NCBI RefSeq assembly: GCF_014982745.1
Contig: NZ_JADCKA010000009.1
Coordinates: forward strand, 1-64,000
Source: Gallibacter intestinalis
GTDB taxonomy: Bacteria > Bacillota > Clostridia > Peptostreptococcales > Anaerovoracaceae
DNA length: 64,000 nt
Direction of reading: 5' to 3'
Shown piece after piece: positions 7,167 to 16,896 of this stretch (its first letter is position 1; each line of letters opens with the position of its first letter). Position numbers and translations under genes: made by a program. The notes below the pieces were generated by a model. It had not been told where the DNA came from, did not search any database, and saw only the letters and a list, made by a program, of their open reading frames with translations.

Positions 7167-10100
7167 TTACATTTCTGTAACTTTTCTACCCATGGCTGAA
7201 AGAAATTCCGCTACATCCTCTAGCACAGGTATTCCGGATCTCTTATAGATAACCAATGGCTTTGTTCCCTTTGCAGCATATGTAAATATAAGCCGCTCTT
7301 CTCTTTCCTGGATTTTCTTTATATCCAAAAGTTCTGCCAAAGATTTTATCACAGATACCTGTATCAGATTAAGCACCTCATCAGGTGCAGCGCCAAACCT
7401 GTCTTCAAGTTCCTCTTTGAGTTCTGCAGCCTCCGACTGATTTTCAACAGAAGCAATCTGCTTATAAACGTTAAGCTTTGTCATCTCGTCTGAAATGTAT
7501 ACATCCGGAATATATGCAGGCACTTTGATGTCGATGGTTATTTCTTCTCTTTCATCCTTTATGATGCTTCCCTTCAAAGCAGCCACTGCTTCATCCACGA
7601 GCCTACAGTAAAGCTCATATCCTACATCTATCATGTGGCCATGCTGCTGAGTGCCGAGGATATTGCCCGCTCCTCTTATTTCCAGATCTCGCATTGCCAC
7701 CTTAAAGCCTGCTCCAAACTCCGTAAATTCCTTGATAGCACGAAGTCTCTTTTCCGCCGCTTCATTTAATACCTTTCCCCTTTTATACATCAGATAAGCA
7801 TAGGCAAGCCTTGTGGAACGCCCTACTCTGCCCCTTAACTGATATAGCTGGGAAAGTCCAAATCTGTCAGCATCTATTATTATCTCCGTATTAGCATTTG
7901 GTATGTCTATGCCGGACTCTATAATCGTTGTGGCTATCAGCACGTCAGCTTCGCCGTTTACAAAACTCATCATCACATCCTCAAGCTGAGTTTCATTCAT
8001 CTGACCGTGTCCCACTATGATTTTTTTATCAGGCACAAGCTCCTGTATCTTCTTTGCCAAGCGCTGTATTCCTTTAACCCTGTTAAACACCACAAACACC
8101 TGACCGCCTCTGCCCACTTCTCTTTCAATGGCTTCCCTTATAATATGGTCGTTTTCTTCGGTAACATAGGTCTGTACCGGAATCCTCTCACGGGGAGGTT
8201 CCTCGATAACGCTCATATTCTTTATCCCCGTAAGAGACATATGCAGCGTCCTTGGAATTGGAGTAGCCGACAGTGTCAGTACATCCACATTCTTTTTAAG
8301 TTGCTTTATCCTTTCCTTGTGAGCAACACCAAACCTCTGCTCCTCATCCACAACCAATAATCCAAGGTCCTTAAAGCGGACATCCTCCGAAAGAAGTCTA
8401 TGAGTGCCTATTATGATATCGATTTGCCCTGCTTTGAGCTCTTTTATTATTTCTTCCTGCCTTGAGGCACTTCTGAATCTGGACAGCATTTCCACCTTAA
8501 ATGGGAATTTTTCAAAACGCTGCTTTAATGTATTGTAATGCTGATTTGCAAGAATAGTTGTAGGTACCAGTACAGCCACCTGCTTTCCTTCAGCAGCACA
8601 TTTGAACATGGCCCTTGCAGCAACCTCTGTCTTACCGTAGCCCACATCACCGCACAGCAGCCTATCCATGGCCTCAGGCTTTTCCATATCCCTTTTAATT
8701 TCCTCTATGCACCTGAGCTGATCATCTGTTTCCTCATATGGAAAATCATCCTCAAATTCCTTCTGCCATACCGTATCGGGACCAAACATATGTCCAGGCT
8801 CTGCTTTTCTTGCCGCAGACATTTCAATAAGCTCCCTTGCCATTTCAGCAATAGCTTCCTTGGCTCTCGCCTTTGTCTTTTTCCATTCGGTTCCAGACAG
8901 CCTGTAGATTTTAGGAGTTATTGACTCCGAGCCTACATATTTCTGAACCATATCCATATTTTCTACAGGAACATAGAGAGCGTCGTCTCCTGCATATTTT
9001 ATATGGATATAATCCTTTTTTATTCCAGCTATTTCAAGCTGCTTAATGCCTAAAAATTTTCCTACGCCATGATTTTCATGTACTACAAAATCACCGGGCT
9101 TTATTTCAGTAAATGCTTTAATCGGCTGAGCATTTCTTGATTTTCTTACTCTGCGTCTTGAAGCCTTCCTATTTCCAAATATATCCCTGTCGGTTATGAT
9201 AACCTGCCTATCCCTTGCAAATTCCATACCGCGACTAAGCTCACCAGTTCTTAGACTTACATTTTTCGCAATGCCTTCTCTAGAAAGGAAATCCTCTATG
9301 CTAGCCTTTCGCTCATCTGTTGAACACACCAGGGAAATCTTAAATCCGTTTTTGATATATCTTTTTATTTCTCTAGCAAACACATCTAGCCTGCCGTTAA
9401 AATCGAGGACTTCCTTTATATCGGGATCTTGAATTGAACCTATGTCCGTGATGCCTTCAAGGTTTCTTGCATAAGGCATAAGCAAAACAGCACCATCGAT
9501 GCCATTTACTAGGCGTAGGTAGTCATCTTTTCCCGCCATGTTCTCAAAATCTTCTTTTACTACCTTTTCTCCTTTGAGAAATTCTCTAAAATCCCCGTTA
9601 TATTCCAGTGTCCTTACATCCATGGCCTCCTGTATTCTAACAGGGTCGTCGATTATCAAAAGAGGATTTTTCATATATCCAGCAATATTTACAGGATTTT
9701 CATAAAAACAGTCCATATAAAATTCCATCTGCTGCATATTATCCATGGAATCCAACTCGTCAATCAATTCTTCTTTTCTCGCCGGTATGGAAGCATATCT
9801 TTTTTCAAATACCTTTTTAGCCCTATCGAAGGAGTCCTCCTCATCTATCAACGCAATAGCAGGGAAAATATCAGCCCACTTCACTTTTTCTACGGATCTT
9901 TGCGTATCAACATCAAAATATCTCATGGAATCCACTTCTATATCAAAGAATTCGATTCTGAGAGGATCATCATCATATGGGGTGAAAATATCGAGAATAC
10001 TGCCTCTTAATGCAAACTGTCCGCTGCCGTAAACCATAGCAACTCGTTCATATCCCATTTTTACAAGGCTTTTTACCACCGTTTCAGGCTCAAGTTCATC

Positions 10101-10460
10101 TCCCACCTTTATTGTCACTGCACTTTTGGAAAACACCATTGCTGGAGGTAGTTTTTTTATGGAGGTAAAAGCAGGGGCGATGATGACACAATCCTCATCT
10201 GTAATGGCAGCCCTCATAGCTTTAAGCCTTGTCATCATCTGATCTCTGTTCTTTGCATCGTAAAAGGTCAGGGTGTCGTCTTCCTGATCCATCATATATA
10301 TGTTTTTTGACACGAAAAAAGAAAGGTCAGACGCTAGGTCCTTAGCTCTGTTGGCATTGGGAACCACAATCAGTGTCTGTCCTTTTCTATCTTCAATTAG
10401 TTTTCCGCTGACAGCAGCGCTCCTGCTGTCAGATATTCCTGTTATCTCAATCACTGCCAT
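7167..10460 (-). CDS. mfd: Transcription-repair coupling factor Mfd
   Basis: The 1097-residue protein has the full Mfd plan. A UvrB-like N-terminal region comes first, with YGSGQFALRGSILDIF. A CarD-type RNA-polymerase-interacting domain follows, with GDFVVHENHGVGKFLGI. The SF2 translocase comes next, with Walker A GDVGYGKTEVA, DEEQRFG and SATPIPRTL. Then come the RecG-like motif region LYQLRGRVGRS and a C-terminal TRCF domain. Mfd removes RNA polymerase stalled at DNA lesions and recruits UvrA. Its ATG lies 14 bases inside the end of pth, giving the pth-mfd coupling also seen in Bacillus. Confidence 0.97.
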   Translation of the reverse strand: MAVIEITGISDSRSAAVSGKLIEDRKGQTLIVVPNANRAKDLASDLSFFVSKNIYMMDQEDDTLTFYDAKNRDQMMTRLKAMRAAITDEDCVIIAPAFTSIKKLPPAMVFSKSAVTIKVGDELEPETVVKSLVKMGYERVAMVYGSGQFALRGSILDIFTPYDDDPLRIEFFDIEVDSMRYFDVDTQRSVEKVKWADIFPAIALIDEEDSFDRAKKVFEKRYASIPARKEELIDELDSMDNMQQMEFYMDCFYENPVNIAGYMKNPLLIIDDPVRIQEAMDVRTLEYNGDFREFLKGEKVVKEDFENMAGKDDYLRLVNGIDGAVLLMPYARNLEGITDIGSIQDPDIKEVLDFNGRLDVFAREIKRYIKNGFKISLVCSTDERKASIEDFLSREGIAKNVSLRTGELSRGMEFARDRQVIITDRDIFGNRKASRRRVRKSRNAQPIKAFTEIKPGDFVVHENHGVGKFLGIKQLEIAGIKKDYIHIKYAGDDALYVPVENMDMVQKYVGSESITPKIYRLSGTEWKKTKARAKEAIAEMARELIEMSAARKAEPGHMFGPDTVWQKEFEDDFPYEETDDQLRCIEEIKRDMEKPEAMDRLLCGDVGYGKTEVAARAMFKCAAEGKQVAVLVPTTILANQHYNTLKQRFEKFPFKVEMLSRFRSASRQEEIIKELKAGQIDIIIGTHRLLSEDVRFKDLGLLVVDEEQRFGVAHKERIKQLKKNVDVLTLSATPIPRTLHMSLTGIKNMSVIEEPPRERIPVQTYVTEENDHIIREAIEREVGRGGQVFVVFNRVKGIQRLAKKIQELVPDKKIIVGHGQMNETQLEDVMMSFVNGEADVLIATTIIESGIDIPNANTEIIIDADRFGLSQLYQLRGRVGRSTRLAYAYLMYKRGKVLNEAAEKRLRAIKEFTEFGAGFKVAMRDLEIRGAGNILGTQQHGHMIDVGYELYCRLVDEAVAALKGSIIKDEREEITIDIKVPAYIPDVYISDEMTKLNVYKQIASVENQSEAAELKEELEDRFGAAPDEVLNLIQVSVIKSLAELLDIKKIQEREERLIFTYAAKGTKPLVIYKRSGIPVLEDVAEFLSAMGRKVTEM

Positions 10461-11010
10461 TATATTTGTTCATCGCCATGTCGATTCCGTCCTCGACTAT
10501 GGAAATTACTCCTTTCGCAGCTCTCTGTACCGCCTTTTCCATCAGCGGTACTTCTTCTTTTGTGAAATTGCCTATAACATGATCAACCAAAGGTGCTCCG
10601 CCACTGGCTCCTATGCCTATCCTCACCCTCGGAAATGAATCTTCACCTAAGTCGTATATTATGGACTTCATTCCGTTATGTGTTCCGGCACTGCCCTTCT
10701 TTCTGATTCTAACCGATCCTTTTTCTATATCGATATCATCATATATAACAATAAGCTGAGAAAGCTCCGTCTTGTAATAGGCAACTATTTCTCTGACCGA
10801 CTGCCCACTAAGATTCATAAATGTCTGAGGCTTTACCAAAAGAACTTTTTGGCCGGAGATGCGTCCCTCTCCGACCAAAGCCTTATGTTTAAGTTTATTT
10901 ACTTTTATGCCCAGCTCATCGGCCAGATAGTCAATAGTGATGAACCCGATATTGTGTCTCGTGTTCTCATATTTTCTGCCTGGATTTCCAAGCCCGACTA
11001 TAACGTACAT
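10447..11010 (-). CDS. pth: Peptidyl-tRNA hydrolase
   Basis: The 187-residue protein has the Pth signature from its start: MYVIVGLGNPGRKYENTRHN, where the last His is the catalytic base. KPQTFMNLSGQSV and IVIYDDIDIEKG carry further active-site residues, and GGAPLVDHVIGNF follows. It hydrolyses peptidyl-tRNAs that drop off ribosomes. It lies nine bases after prs and overlaps mfd, keeping the prs-pth-mfd order of Bacillus without the ctc and fin genes. Confidence 0.96.
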   Translation of the reverse strand: MYVIVGLGNPGRKYENTRHNIGFITIDYLADELGIKVNKLKHKALVGEGRISGQKVLLVKPQTFMNLSGQSVREIVAYYKTELSQLIVIYDDIDIEKGSVRIRKKGSAGTHNGMKSIIYDLGEDSFPRVRIGIGASGGAPLVDHVIGNFTKEEVPLMEKAVQRAAKGVISIVEDGIDMAMNKYNGSD

Positions 11011-11019
11011 ATTTAACTC

Positions 11020-11967
11020 CTATTTAAACAGTTCGCTGATAGGCTTGCTGTCATGAATTCTCTCTAAAGTTTCCGCAAAGAGAGCAGCAACGGAAAGAGT
11101 CTTAAATTTGTCGCTAACATTCTTATTAAGCGGAATCGTATTGAGGAGCACAACTTCACAGAAAGGAGATTCTTCCAATCTTTCAATTGCTGGTCCCGAA
11201 AGAACCGCATGAGTTGCACAAGCTCTTACGCTCTTTGCCCCAAGGTCCATCAGAGCCTTACCTGCATTGCAGATTGTTCCTGCAGTATCAATCATGTCGT
11301 CAACAACGATGCAGTTTTTACCTTCTATATCTCCGATGATATTCATTATCTCGCTCTTATTAGGTTCCGGTCTTCTCTTATCGATAATGGCAATAGGAGC
11401 ATTGAGAGGCTCTGCCATTTTTCTGGCCCTTGTAACGGAACCGTGGTCAGGAGAAACGATTACCAAATCATCCAGATGGTTTTTAGTGTAGTACTCCACC
11501 AGGATAGGCATACCTAAAAGATGGTCAACAGGAATGTCGAAATATCCCTGAATCTGAGCTGCATGAAGATCCATGGTTATAACCCTGTCAGCGCCTGCAG
11601 CTTCCAAAAGATCGGCCACCAGCTTTGCTGTAATTGGATCTCTTGCCTTTGCCTTTCTGTCCTGTCTTGCGTATCCGTAGTATGGTATAACCACATTGAT
11701 TCTACCTGCAGATGCTCTCTTAAGAGCGTCCATCATTATAAGAACTTCCATAAGATTGTCATTTACAGGGTCGCAGGTTGACTGAATAATAAAGCAGTCA
11801 AATCCTCTGACGGATTCTCCTATGGAAACGGATATTTCGCCGTCGCTGAATTTTTTTACTTCCGCTTTGCTCAGCGGTTTTCCCATGATTTTGGCAATTT
11901 CTTCAGCCAGTTCTCTATGGGAATTGCCGGAAAAAAGTTTGAAATCCGGAAAAGCTATGTTTTTCAT
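11020..11967 (-). CDS. prs: Ribose-phosphate pyrophosphokinase
   Basis: This 315-residue enzyme makes PRPP from ribose 5-phosphate and ATP for purine, pyrimidine, NAD, histidine and tryptophan synthesis. It shows the flexible loop [20 protein letters not shown] with ATP-binding Arg and Lys, the [15 protein letters not shown] segment, and the PRPP-binding loop [13 protein letters not shown]. Length is normal for the class I bacterial enzyme. It is ten bases downstream of the GlmU-like gene. PurR, which senses PRPP, is encoded divergently at 14170. Confidence 0.97.
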   Translation of the reverse strand: MKNIAFPDFKLFSGNSHRELAEEIAKIMGKPLSKAEVKKFSDGEISVSIGESVRGFDCFIIQSTCDPVNDNLMEVLIMMDALKRASAGRINVVIPYYGYARQDRKAKARDPITAKLVADLLEAAGADRVITMDLHAAQIQGYFDIPVDHLLGMPILVEYYTKNHLDDLVIVSPDHGSVTRARKMAEPLNAPIAIIDKRRPEPNKSEIMNIIGDIEGKNCIVVDDMIDTAGTICNAGKALMDLGAKSVRACATHAVLSGPAIERLEESPFCEVVLLNTIPLNKNVSDKFKTLSVAALFAETLERIHDSKPISELFK

Positions 11968-11977
11968 CTGTTCCTCC

Positions 11978-12667
11978 TTATTTTCTACGGCCCTTAATAA
12001 GACCTCTCTTTTTAACCCATCCTTCTATAACGCGGCCTTTGCTTCTGGCCACATAAAGAGCTTCTGACGGCACATCAGTGGTTACCGTACTTCCTGCCGC
12101 CACATACGCTCCTTCTTCCACAGTCACTGGAGATACCAGATTTGAATTGCATCCGATAAACGCTCCGTCCTTTACAGTAGATCTGTATTTGTTTGTGCCG
12201 TCGTAATTTACGAACACCACTCCGCAGCCTAGGTTTACTTCTTCTCCAACATCTGCATCACCTATGTATGTCAGATGAGAAACCTTGCTACCGTTTCCAA
12301 AGTTGGAATTCTTAATTTCCACAAAGTCTCCGACCTTGCAGTTATTTCCCACATTGCTGCCTGGTCTCATATATGCAAAAGGCCCTACTTTAGTGTCATT
12401 TCCCACTTTGCTTTCGATAATCACCGAATTTTGTATCTGCGTACCGTCACCGATTACACTGTTTTCAATACGGGTGCACATACCTACAACACAGTTTTCT
12501 CCTATCTGACTGTCCCCTTCGATAATCACCGACGGATATATGCATGTACCGCTTCCGATTTTGACATTTTCGTCGATATAAGCGGTATTTATATCCATAA
12601 AGCGAACCCCGTTGGCTTCGTGTCTTTTATTTATTTCCAGTTTTTTCTGTTCAGTAAGTTCCATCAT
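11978..12667 (-). CDS. Stand-alone GlmU-type acetyltransferase domain (left-handed beta helix)
   Basis: The 229-residue protein matches only the C-terminal half of GlmU. Hexapeptide turns make a left-handed beta helix, followed by [44 protein letters not shown] and [11 protein letters not shown], which carry the acetyl-CoA and glucosamine-1-phosphate binding residues. The N-terminal uridylyltransferase domain (about 230 residues) is missing. I use the ATG at 12667, one base after the murC stop with AGGTGA at good distance; a TTG at 12688 is less likely. By position before prs it replaces full-length glmU. It may work with a separate uridylyltransferase encoded elsewhere. Confidence 0.82.
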   Translation of the reverse strand: MMELTEQKKLEINKRHEANGVRFMDINTAYIDENVKIGSGTCIYPSVIIEGDSQIGENCVVGMCTRIENSVIGDGTQIQNSVIIESKVGNDTKVGPFAYMRPGSNVGNNCKVGDFVEIKNSNFGNGSKVSHLTYIGDADVGEEVNLGCGVVFVNYDGTNKYRSTVKDGAFIGCNSNLVSPVTVEEGAYVAAGSTVTTDVPSEALYVARSKGRVIEGWVKKRGLIKGRRK

Positions 12668-12668
12668 T

Positions 12669-14060
12669 TTACTCTTCACCTTTCTCAATCAGCATTTCGC
12701 CGATTTTATAAACATCTCCAGCTCCCATTGTGATTATTAAATCGCCTTCTTCGCTGTTTTCATTGACAAATTCGGCAATTTCCTCAAAGGTCGGGAAGTA
12801 ACGCACTTCCTTATCTGGGAAGTGTTTCTTTATCGCCGGCACCAGTGAACTTGAACTTATCTTATGAATGTTTTTCTCTCTAGCCGCATAAATTTCCACC
12901 AAAACCACGCAATCCGCTTCTCCGAAGGAAGCCGCAAACTCGTCAAAGAGAGCAATAGTTCTTGTATATGTATGAGGCTGGAAAAGTACCCACATCTTTT
13001 TGTGAGGAATATTATGAGCTGCAGAAAGTGTAGCTCTTATTTCCGTCGGATGATGAGCGTAGTCGTCTACTACCTTTGCACCTTTAGCAGTTGTGCCCAA
13101 TATATCAAATCTTCTCTCTGTACCTTTGAACTCAGCTAAAGTCTTTTTAGTAACTGCAGACTCAATGCCAAGCATATCTGCACAGGCAATTGCCGCAAGG
13201 GAATTCAATATGTTGTGTTCCCCTGGAATGCTCAAATGAATAGTTCCAATCTGCTCACCATGTTTGTAAAGCTCATATGTAGGAAGTCCGCCATGGTCAA
13301 ACTCAATATTTATCGCCGCATAATCACAGCTTTCTTCCAGGCCGAAGGTGATAACATTATCAAGTCCCTTTACAGCTCTGCTCACAAACGGATTTGCGCT
13401 GTAGGCGATAATCATACCATCTTCAGGGACAAGCCTTGCAAACTTCTGGAAGCTTTCGGATATATGTTCAATATCCCTGAAATAGTCCAGATGATCTGAA
13501 TCTATATTCAAAATAATTTCCACTTTAGGTCTCAGAGAAAGGAAGCTGTCCATATACTCGCAAGCCTCTGTAACAAAATAATCTCCATGACCTACTCTAA
13601 CATTTCCCTCAAGCTCGTGAAGATTACCTCCAACCAGCAACGTAGGATCCACATCTGCGTTTTTCAGTATAAGAGAAATCATAGATGTGGTCGTTGTCTT
13701 GCCGTGGGTACCGGCAATGGCAATGCTGGTATGACTCTGTTCCATTAACCGCCCCAGCATCTCAGCTCTCGTTACTGTCTTTATTCCCAACTCATGGGCT
13801 CTTGCAAGCTCCGGATTATCTTCTCCGATGGCCGCTGAATAAATAACCAGATCAGCACCTTCTACATTTTCGGCGCTGTGTCCTATATATATTTTTGCTC
13901 CGTCTCTGATAAGTTTTTCGACATTTTCACCTTTGTTCATATCGGAGCCGGAAACTTCATAACCCTTGGCTATGAGTATATCCGCGATGGCGGAAAGCCC
14001 TATGCCGCCGATTCCAATGCAATGAATCCTTTTCGCGTTTTTTAAATCTATCATACTCAT
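12669..14060 (-). CDS. murC: UDP-N-acetylmuramate--L-alanine ligase MurC
   Basis: The 463-residue Mur ligase adds L-alanine, the first residue of the peptidoglycan stem peptide. It shows the N-terminal Rossmann IHCIGIGGIGLSAIA, the ATP-binding loop IAGTHGKTTTTSM, the central HLDYFRDIEHI and the C-terminal VVDDYAHHPTEI characteristic of MurC. AGGGGAGGA lies before the ATG and TATAAT is present about 30 bases upstream. It heads a leftward run into the GlmU-like gene, prs, pth and mfd, and is far from the dcw cluster at 32-44 kb, which lacks murC. Confidence 0.96.
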   Translation of the reverse strand: MSMIDLKNAKRIHCIGIGGIGLSAIADILIAKGYEVSGSDMNKGENVEKLIRDGAKIYIGHSAENVEGADLVIYSAAIGEDNPELARAHELGIKTVTRAEMLGRLMEQSHTSIAIAGTHGKTTTTSMISLILKNADVDPTLLVGGNLHELEGNVRVGHGDYFVTEACEYMDSFLSLRPKVEIILNIDSDHLDYFRDIEHISESFQKFARLVPEDGMIIAYSANPFVSRAVKGLDNVITFGLEESCDYAAINIEFDHGGLPTYELYKHGEQIGTIHLSIPGEHNILNSLAAIACADMLGIESAVTKKTLAEFKGTERRFDILGTTAKGAKVVDDYAHHPTEIRATLSAAHNIPHKKMWVLFQPHTYTRTIALFDEFAASFGEADCVVLVEIYAAREKNIHKISSSSLVPAIKKHFPDKEVRYFPTFEEIAEFVNENSEEGDLIITMGAGDVYKIGEMLIEKGEE

Positions 14061-14169
14061 CCTCCCCTGTAATAATGCACAAAGATTATATCATAAAACC
14101 GCATCCTTTTGTGGAGTGAATTCAAAGTTTTTGGTAAAATGACACCATAGAAAACAGGAGGAAATTACC

Positions 14170-14988
14170 ATGAAAAGATCCGAGAGAACAGCTCTCATTT
14201 CAAAGATTGTATCCGATGCACCAGGAAAGGTTTTCGGGCTTTCATATTTTTGTGATATATTCGGCACCGCCCGTTCCACAGTAAGCGAAGATATATCCGT
14301 TGTCAGACGTAGCCTTGAAGCCCATGGACATGGCAAACTTATAACCGTTTCCGGTCCAGGAGGCGGAGTAAGATATCTACCTTTTGCAGATGAAAAGTCC
14401 GCCCTCGATATACAAAATCGACTGTGCAATGCCCTTAATGATAAAAACAGAATGCTTGGAGGCGGCTTTCTTTATACTTCAGACATAATGTTTGATCCCT
14501 CATTTTCCACTGATATGGCAAGAGTATTTGCAGGACTCTTTTTTAACACCGATGCCAACTGCGTTGTAACGATTGAAACCAAAGGAATCCCTTTGGCACT
14601 TATGACCGCAAGACTTTTAAATTTGCCTACTGTAGTAGTAAGGCGCGAGCCTCGAATTTCCGAAGGACCAACCATCAGCATAAACTATTTTTCGGCGGCA
14701 GCTGAAAAAATGCAAAAAATGTCCATTTCCAAAAAAGCTGTAAAACCGGGATCAAGGGCTATAATCATAGATGACTTTATGAGAGCAGGAGGCAGCATAA
14801 AGGGCATAGGCGAACTTTTATCAGAACTTGATGTAACAGTTGTGGGCATAGGCGTTGGAATAGCTTCCATCACACCAAAAACAAAGAAAATTTCAGGTTA
14901 TCGCCCGCTAGTTTATTTGGGAGATGTGGACGAAAGTACAGGCCTCATCGAAGTTACTCCGAATTTTCAAATTTTTGAGAATATTTAA
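14170..14988 (+). CDS. purR: Purine operon repressor PurR
   Basis: The 272-residue protein has the Firmicute PurR arrangement. An N-terminal winged helix with FCDIFGTARSTVSEDISVVR is followed by a phosphoribosyltransferase-fold domain with the PRPP loop AIIIDDFMRAGGSIKG. Gram-positive PurR represses purine genes and is released by PRPP. AGGAGG precedes the ATG. As in Bacillus it is followed by spoVG and lies next to the GlmU-prs-pth genes, although those are divergent here. Confidence 0.95.
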   Translation: MKRSERTALISKIVSDAPGKVFGLSYFCDIFGTARSTVSEDISVVRRSLEAHGHGKLITVSGPGGGVRYLPFADEKSALDIQNRLCNALNDKNRMLGGGFLYTSDIMFDPSFSTDMARVFAGLFFNTDANCVVTIETKGIPLALMTARLLNLPTVVVRREPRISEGPTISINYFSAAAEKMQKMSISKKAVKPGSRAIIIDDFMRAGGSIKGIGELLSELDVTVVGIGVGIASITPKTKKISGYRPLVYLGDVDESTGLIEVTPNFQIFENI

Positions 14989-14989
14989 A

Positions 14990-15018
14990 TTGTTTTATCG
15001 CTCTTAAAAGTATATAAT
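14990..15018 (+). promoter_or_regulatory. Promoter of spoVG
   Basis: TTGTTT (14990-14995), a 17-bp spacer and a perfect TATAAT (15013-15018) lie between purR and spoVG. The start of transcription would be near 15025, giving a leader of about 40 bases. Confidence 0.6.
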
Positions 15019-15065
15019 TAAGTTATACATATCGATTGTTATACTAGTAAGAAAGGGCGGTACAA

Positions 15066-15347
15066 ATGAATATAACAGATGTAAGGATTCGCAGGATTAA
15101 CAGTGACGGCAAAATGAAAGCCGTAGCCTCCATTACCTTTGATGATGAGTTTGTGGTTCATGATATCAAAATCATTGACGGGCAAAACGGACCATTCATA
15201 GCAATGCCGAGCCGAAAAGTTGCAGAAGGAGATTTCAGAGACATCGCTCATCCTCTCACATCGGAGACCCGCGGCAGAATAAAAGATGCCATCTTCGCAG
15301 AATATGAAAAGGTTCTGGCAGAAGGCGAAGCCGCGCCTGAAGTTTGA
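15066..15347 (+). CDS. spoVG: RNA/DNA-binding regulator SpoVG
   Basis: The 93-residue protein aligns throughout with Spo[58 protein letters not shown] and the helical end. SpoVG is a small nucleic-acid-binding regulator of septation, cell envelope and virulence genes in Firmicutes. It has its own promoter and a terminator at 15372-15413. Its place after purR is conserved with Bacillus, minus yabJ. Confidence 0.95.
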   Translation: MNITDVRIRRINSDGKMKAVASITFDDEFVVHDIKIIDGQNGPFIAMPSRKVAEGDFRDIAHPLTSETRGRIKDAIFAEYEKVLAEGEAAPEV

Positions 15348-15371
15348 ACTGCGGGTTAACATCAAATAAAA

Positions 15372-15411
15372 CGAAAAAAGAGAGTCACTATTCAGTAACT
15401 CTCTCTTTTTA

Positions 15412-15413
<2 letters not shown>
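15372..15413. terminator. Convergent terminator between spoVG and the tRNA cluster
   Basis: AGAGAGT (15380-15386) pairs with ACTCTCT, flanked by an A run on the left and a T run on the right, so it can stop transcription from both sides. It follows spoVG and directly abuts the CCA end of tRNA-Cys. Confidence 0.75.
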
Positions 15414-15486
<73 letters not shown>

Positions 15487-15490
15487 AGAT

Positions 15491-15565
15491 TGGCTAGGGT
15501 AGCAGGATTCGAACCTGCGCATGACGGAATCAGAATCCGTTGCCTTACCGCTTGGCGATACCCCA
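15491..15565 (-). tRNA. tRNA-Gln (CTG)
   Basis: Cloverleaf on the minus strand with acceptor TGGGGTA/TACCCTA and encoded CCA. The anticodon loop TTCTGAT reads CTG, which decodes CAG. Many Firmicutes rely on TTG alone, so this is an additional isoacceptor. Confidence 0.9.
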
Positions 15566-15602
15566 ACATCTGTATTTAACTACCCCTTTTGAAAAAAATA
15601 AA

Positions 15603-15679
15603 TGGGGTGAAAGGTGGGATTCGAACCCACGCATGACGGAGCCACAATCCGTTGTCTTAACCACTTGACTACTCCCACC
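15603..15679 (-). tRNA. tRNA-His (GTG)
   Basis: Cloverleaf with anticodon loop TTGTGGC (GTG) and encoded CCA. The extra 5' G (position -1, base 15679) faces C73, the histidine identity pair. Confidence 0.94.
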
Positions 15680-15721
15680 ATATCATAGTTCCACATATTT
15701 TTCAACAGGATAAAAATAAAT

Positions 15722-15798
15722 TGGCGATCCGGATCGGGTTCGAACCGACGACCTCCAGCGTGACAGGCTGGCATTCTAACCAACTGAACTACCGGACC
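15722..15798 (-). tRNA. tRNA-Asp (GTC)
   Basis: Cloverleaf with acceptor GGTCCGG/CCGGATC, encoded CCA and anticodon loop CTGTCAC giving GTC. Confidence 0.95.
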
Positions 15799-15811
15799 GC
15801 ATATTTATTTA

Positions 15812-15887
15812 TGGTGGGCGCTATAGGGCTCGAACCTATGACCTCCTGCTTGTAAGGCAGATGCTCTCCCAGCTGAGCTAAGCGCCC
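15812..15887 (-). tRNA. tRNA-Val (TAC)
   Basis: Cloverleaf with acceptor GGGCGCT/AGCGCCC, encoded ACCA end and anticodon loop CTTACAA giving TAC. Confidence 0.95.
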
Positions 15888-15897
15888 TCAAATAAAA

Positions 15898-15974
15898 TGG
15901 TAGCGGCGAGAGGAATCGAACCTCCGACCTTTCGGGTATGAACCGAACGCTCTAGCCAGCTGAGCTACACCGCC
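15898..15974 (-). tRNA. tRNA-Met elongator (CAT)
   Basis: Cloverleaf with acceptor GGCGGTG, encoded CCA and anticodon loop TTCATAC giving CAT. The paired first base and the lack of GGG/CCC pairs in the anticodon stem mark it as elongator rather than initiator. It is the first tRNA of the cluster. A CAT tRNA could also be the lysidine-modified Ile type, which I consider less likely. Confidence 0.88.
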
Positions 15975-16004
15975 ACGCTCGCAGCAACAATTACTGCAAG
16001 AGTT

Positions 16005-16033
16005 ATGATACCATTGGAACAGTTCAAAGTCAA
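16005..16033 (-). promoter_or_regulatory. Promoter of the six-tRNA cluster
   Basis: On the minus strand TTGACT (16028-16033), a 17-bp spacer and TATCAT (16005-16010) lie about 30 bases upstream of tRNA-Met. It overlaps the gap after the CpXC gene. Confidence 0.7.
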
Positions 16034-16044
16034 GCAGTTTTTAT

Positions 16045-16767
16045 TTATTGTTCAGAACCCTTTTCCTCGACTTTTTGACTTTTAGCCTGTTCCTCATTTT
16101 TCAATACAAACATGTTCTTTGCCCACTCAAAATCTATTCTGGCAAAACCTTCATCCATATTTTCTTCAACAAGCTTACCAAAATCATCAACTAGTTTATC
16201 ATATACTTCCCTATCGGCACCGATTATCAGTTCTCTGTCGCTTTCAAAGAAAATAGTAAAGCAATATCCACCGTCCTCTGTCAGATTAAGATACATTTCA
16301 CTAATTCCTTCCTCTGCCAGTTTTTCATCGCCGGTAATTGCCGGTATTTGAGAAAGATATACCATCTTCATCAACTCCGCCATGCAATCATCAAGTCCCG
16401 CATCTTTTATGATGACCTTTTCCTTAAGTTCATTGGGATTTGAAACAACTCTAAGAGTATATGGTTTACCATTCTCGTCTTTTTTCTTTATTGCATTCAT
16501 CTGTTCTGACATTTCTGCCAGTTCTTTTTCCGTTGCTTCCGGCAACATCCATATCATCAGTCTGGCATCGTCATCCACATAAAGGCAATTATACACCAGT
16601 GGTACTGTATGACCGCACTTGGCGCATTTGAAAACAAAAATTTCATCTGCCAATAGCTTTTCCTTTCGCTTTTCATTGGCAGTTACATCTACACATTCCC
16701 ATATTTTTGTTGTCTGCTCGGTTTTGCATATTGGGCATTCGATTGCCTGCATATTAAAATCAGCCAT
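16045..16767 (-). CDS. CpXC-domain protein, probable zinc-binding
   Basis: The 240-residue protein begins with a CpXC domain: CPICKTEQTTKIWECVDVTA followed by FVFKCAKCGHTVPLVY, where two CxxC pairs probably hold a zinc ion. The remainder is acidic and helical with no motif I recognise. CpXC proteins are widespread in Clostridia and lack a known function. AGGAGG lies about 12 bases before the ATG. It is a single-gene unit between the tRNA cluster and the divergent exoA gene. Confidence 0.7.
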   Translation of the reverse strand: MADFNMQAIECPICKTEQTTKIWECVDVTANEKRKEKLLADEIFVFKCAKCGHTVPLVYNCLYVDDDARLMIWMLPEATEKELAEMSEQMNAIKKKDENGKPYTLRVVSNPNELKEKVIIKDAGLDDCMAELMKMVYLSQIPAITGDEKLAEEGISEMYLNLTEDGGYCFTIFFESDRELIIGADREVYDKLVDDFGKLVEENMDEGFARIDFEWAKNMFVLKNEEQAKSQKVEEKGSEQ

Positions 16768-16896
16768 ATCTACTGTTATCCTCCTGTTACAAGTTTTAAG
16801 TCTCGCCTAATGATTATATCATATAGTAATGCACTGACGCGACTTTTTTGTTATACTCTATTTCTAAGATATATAACACCCTACATGGAGGAACAG

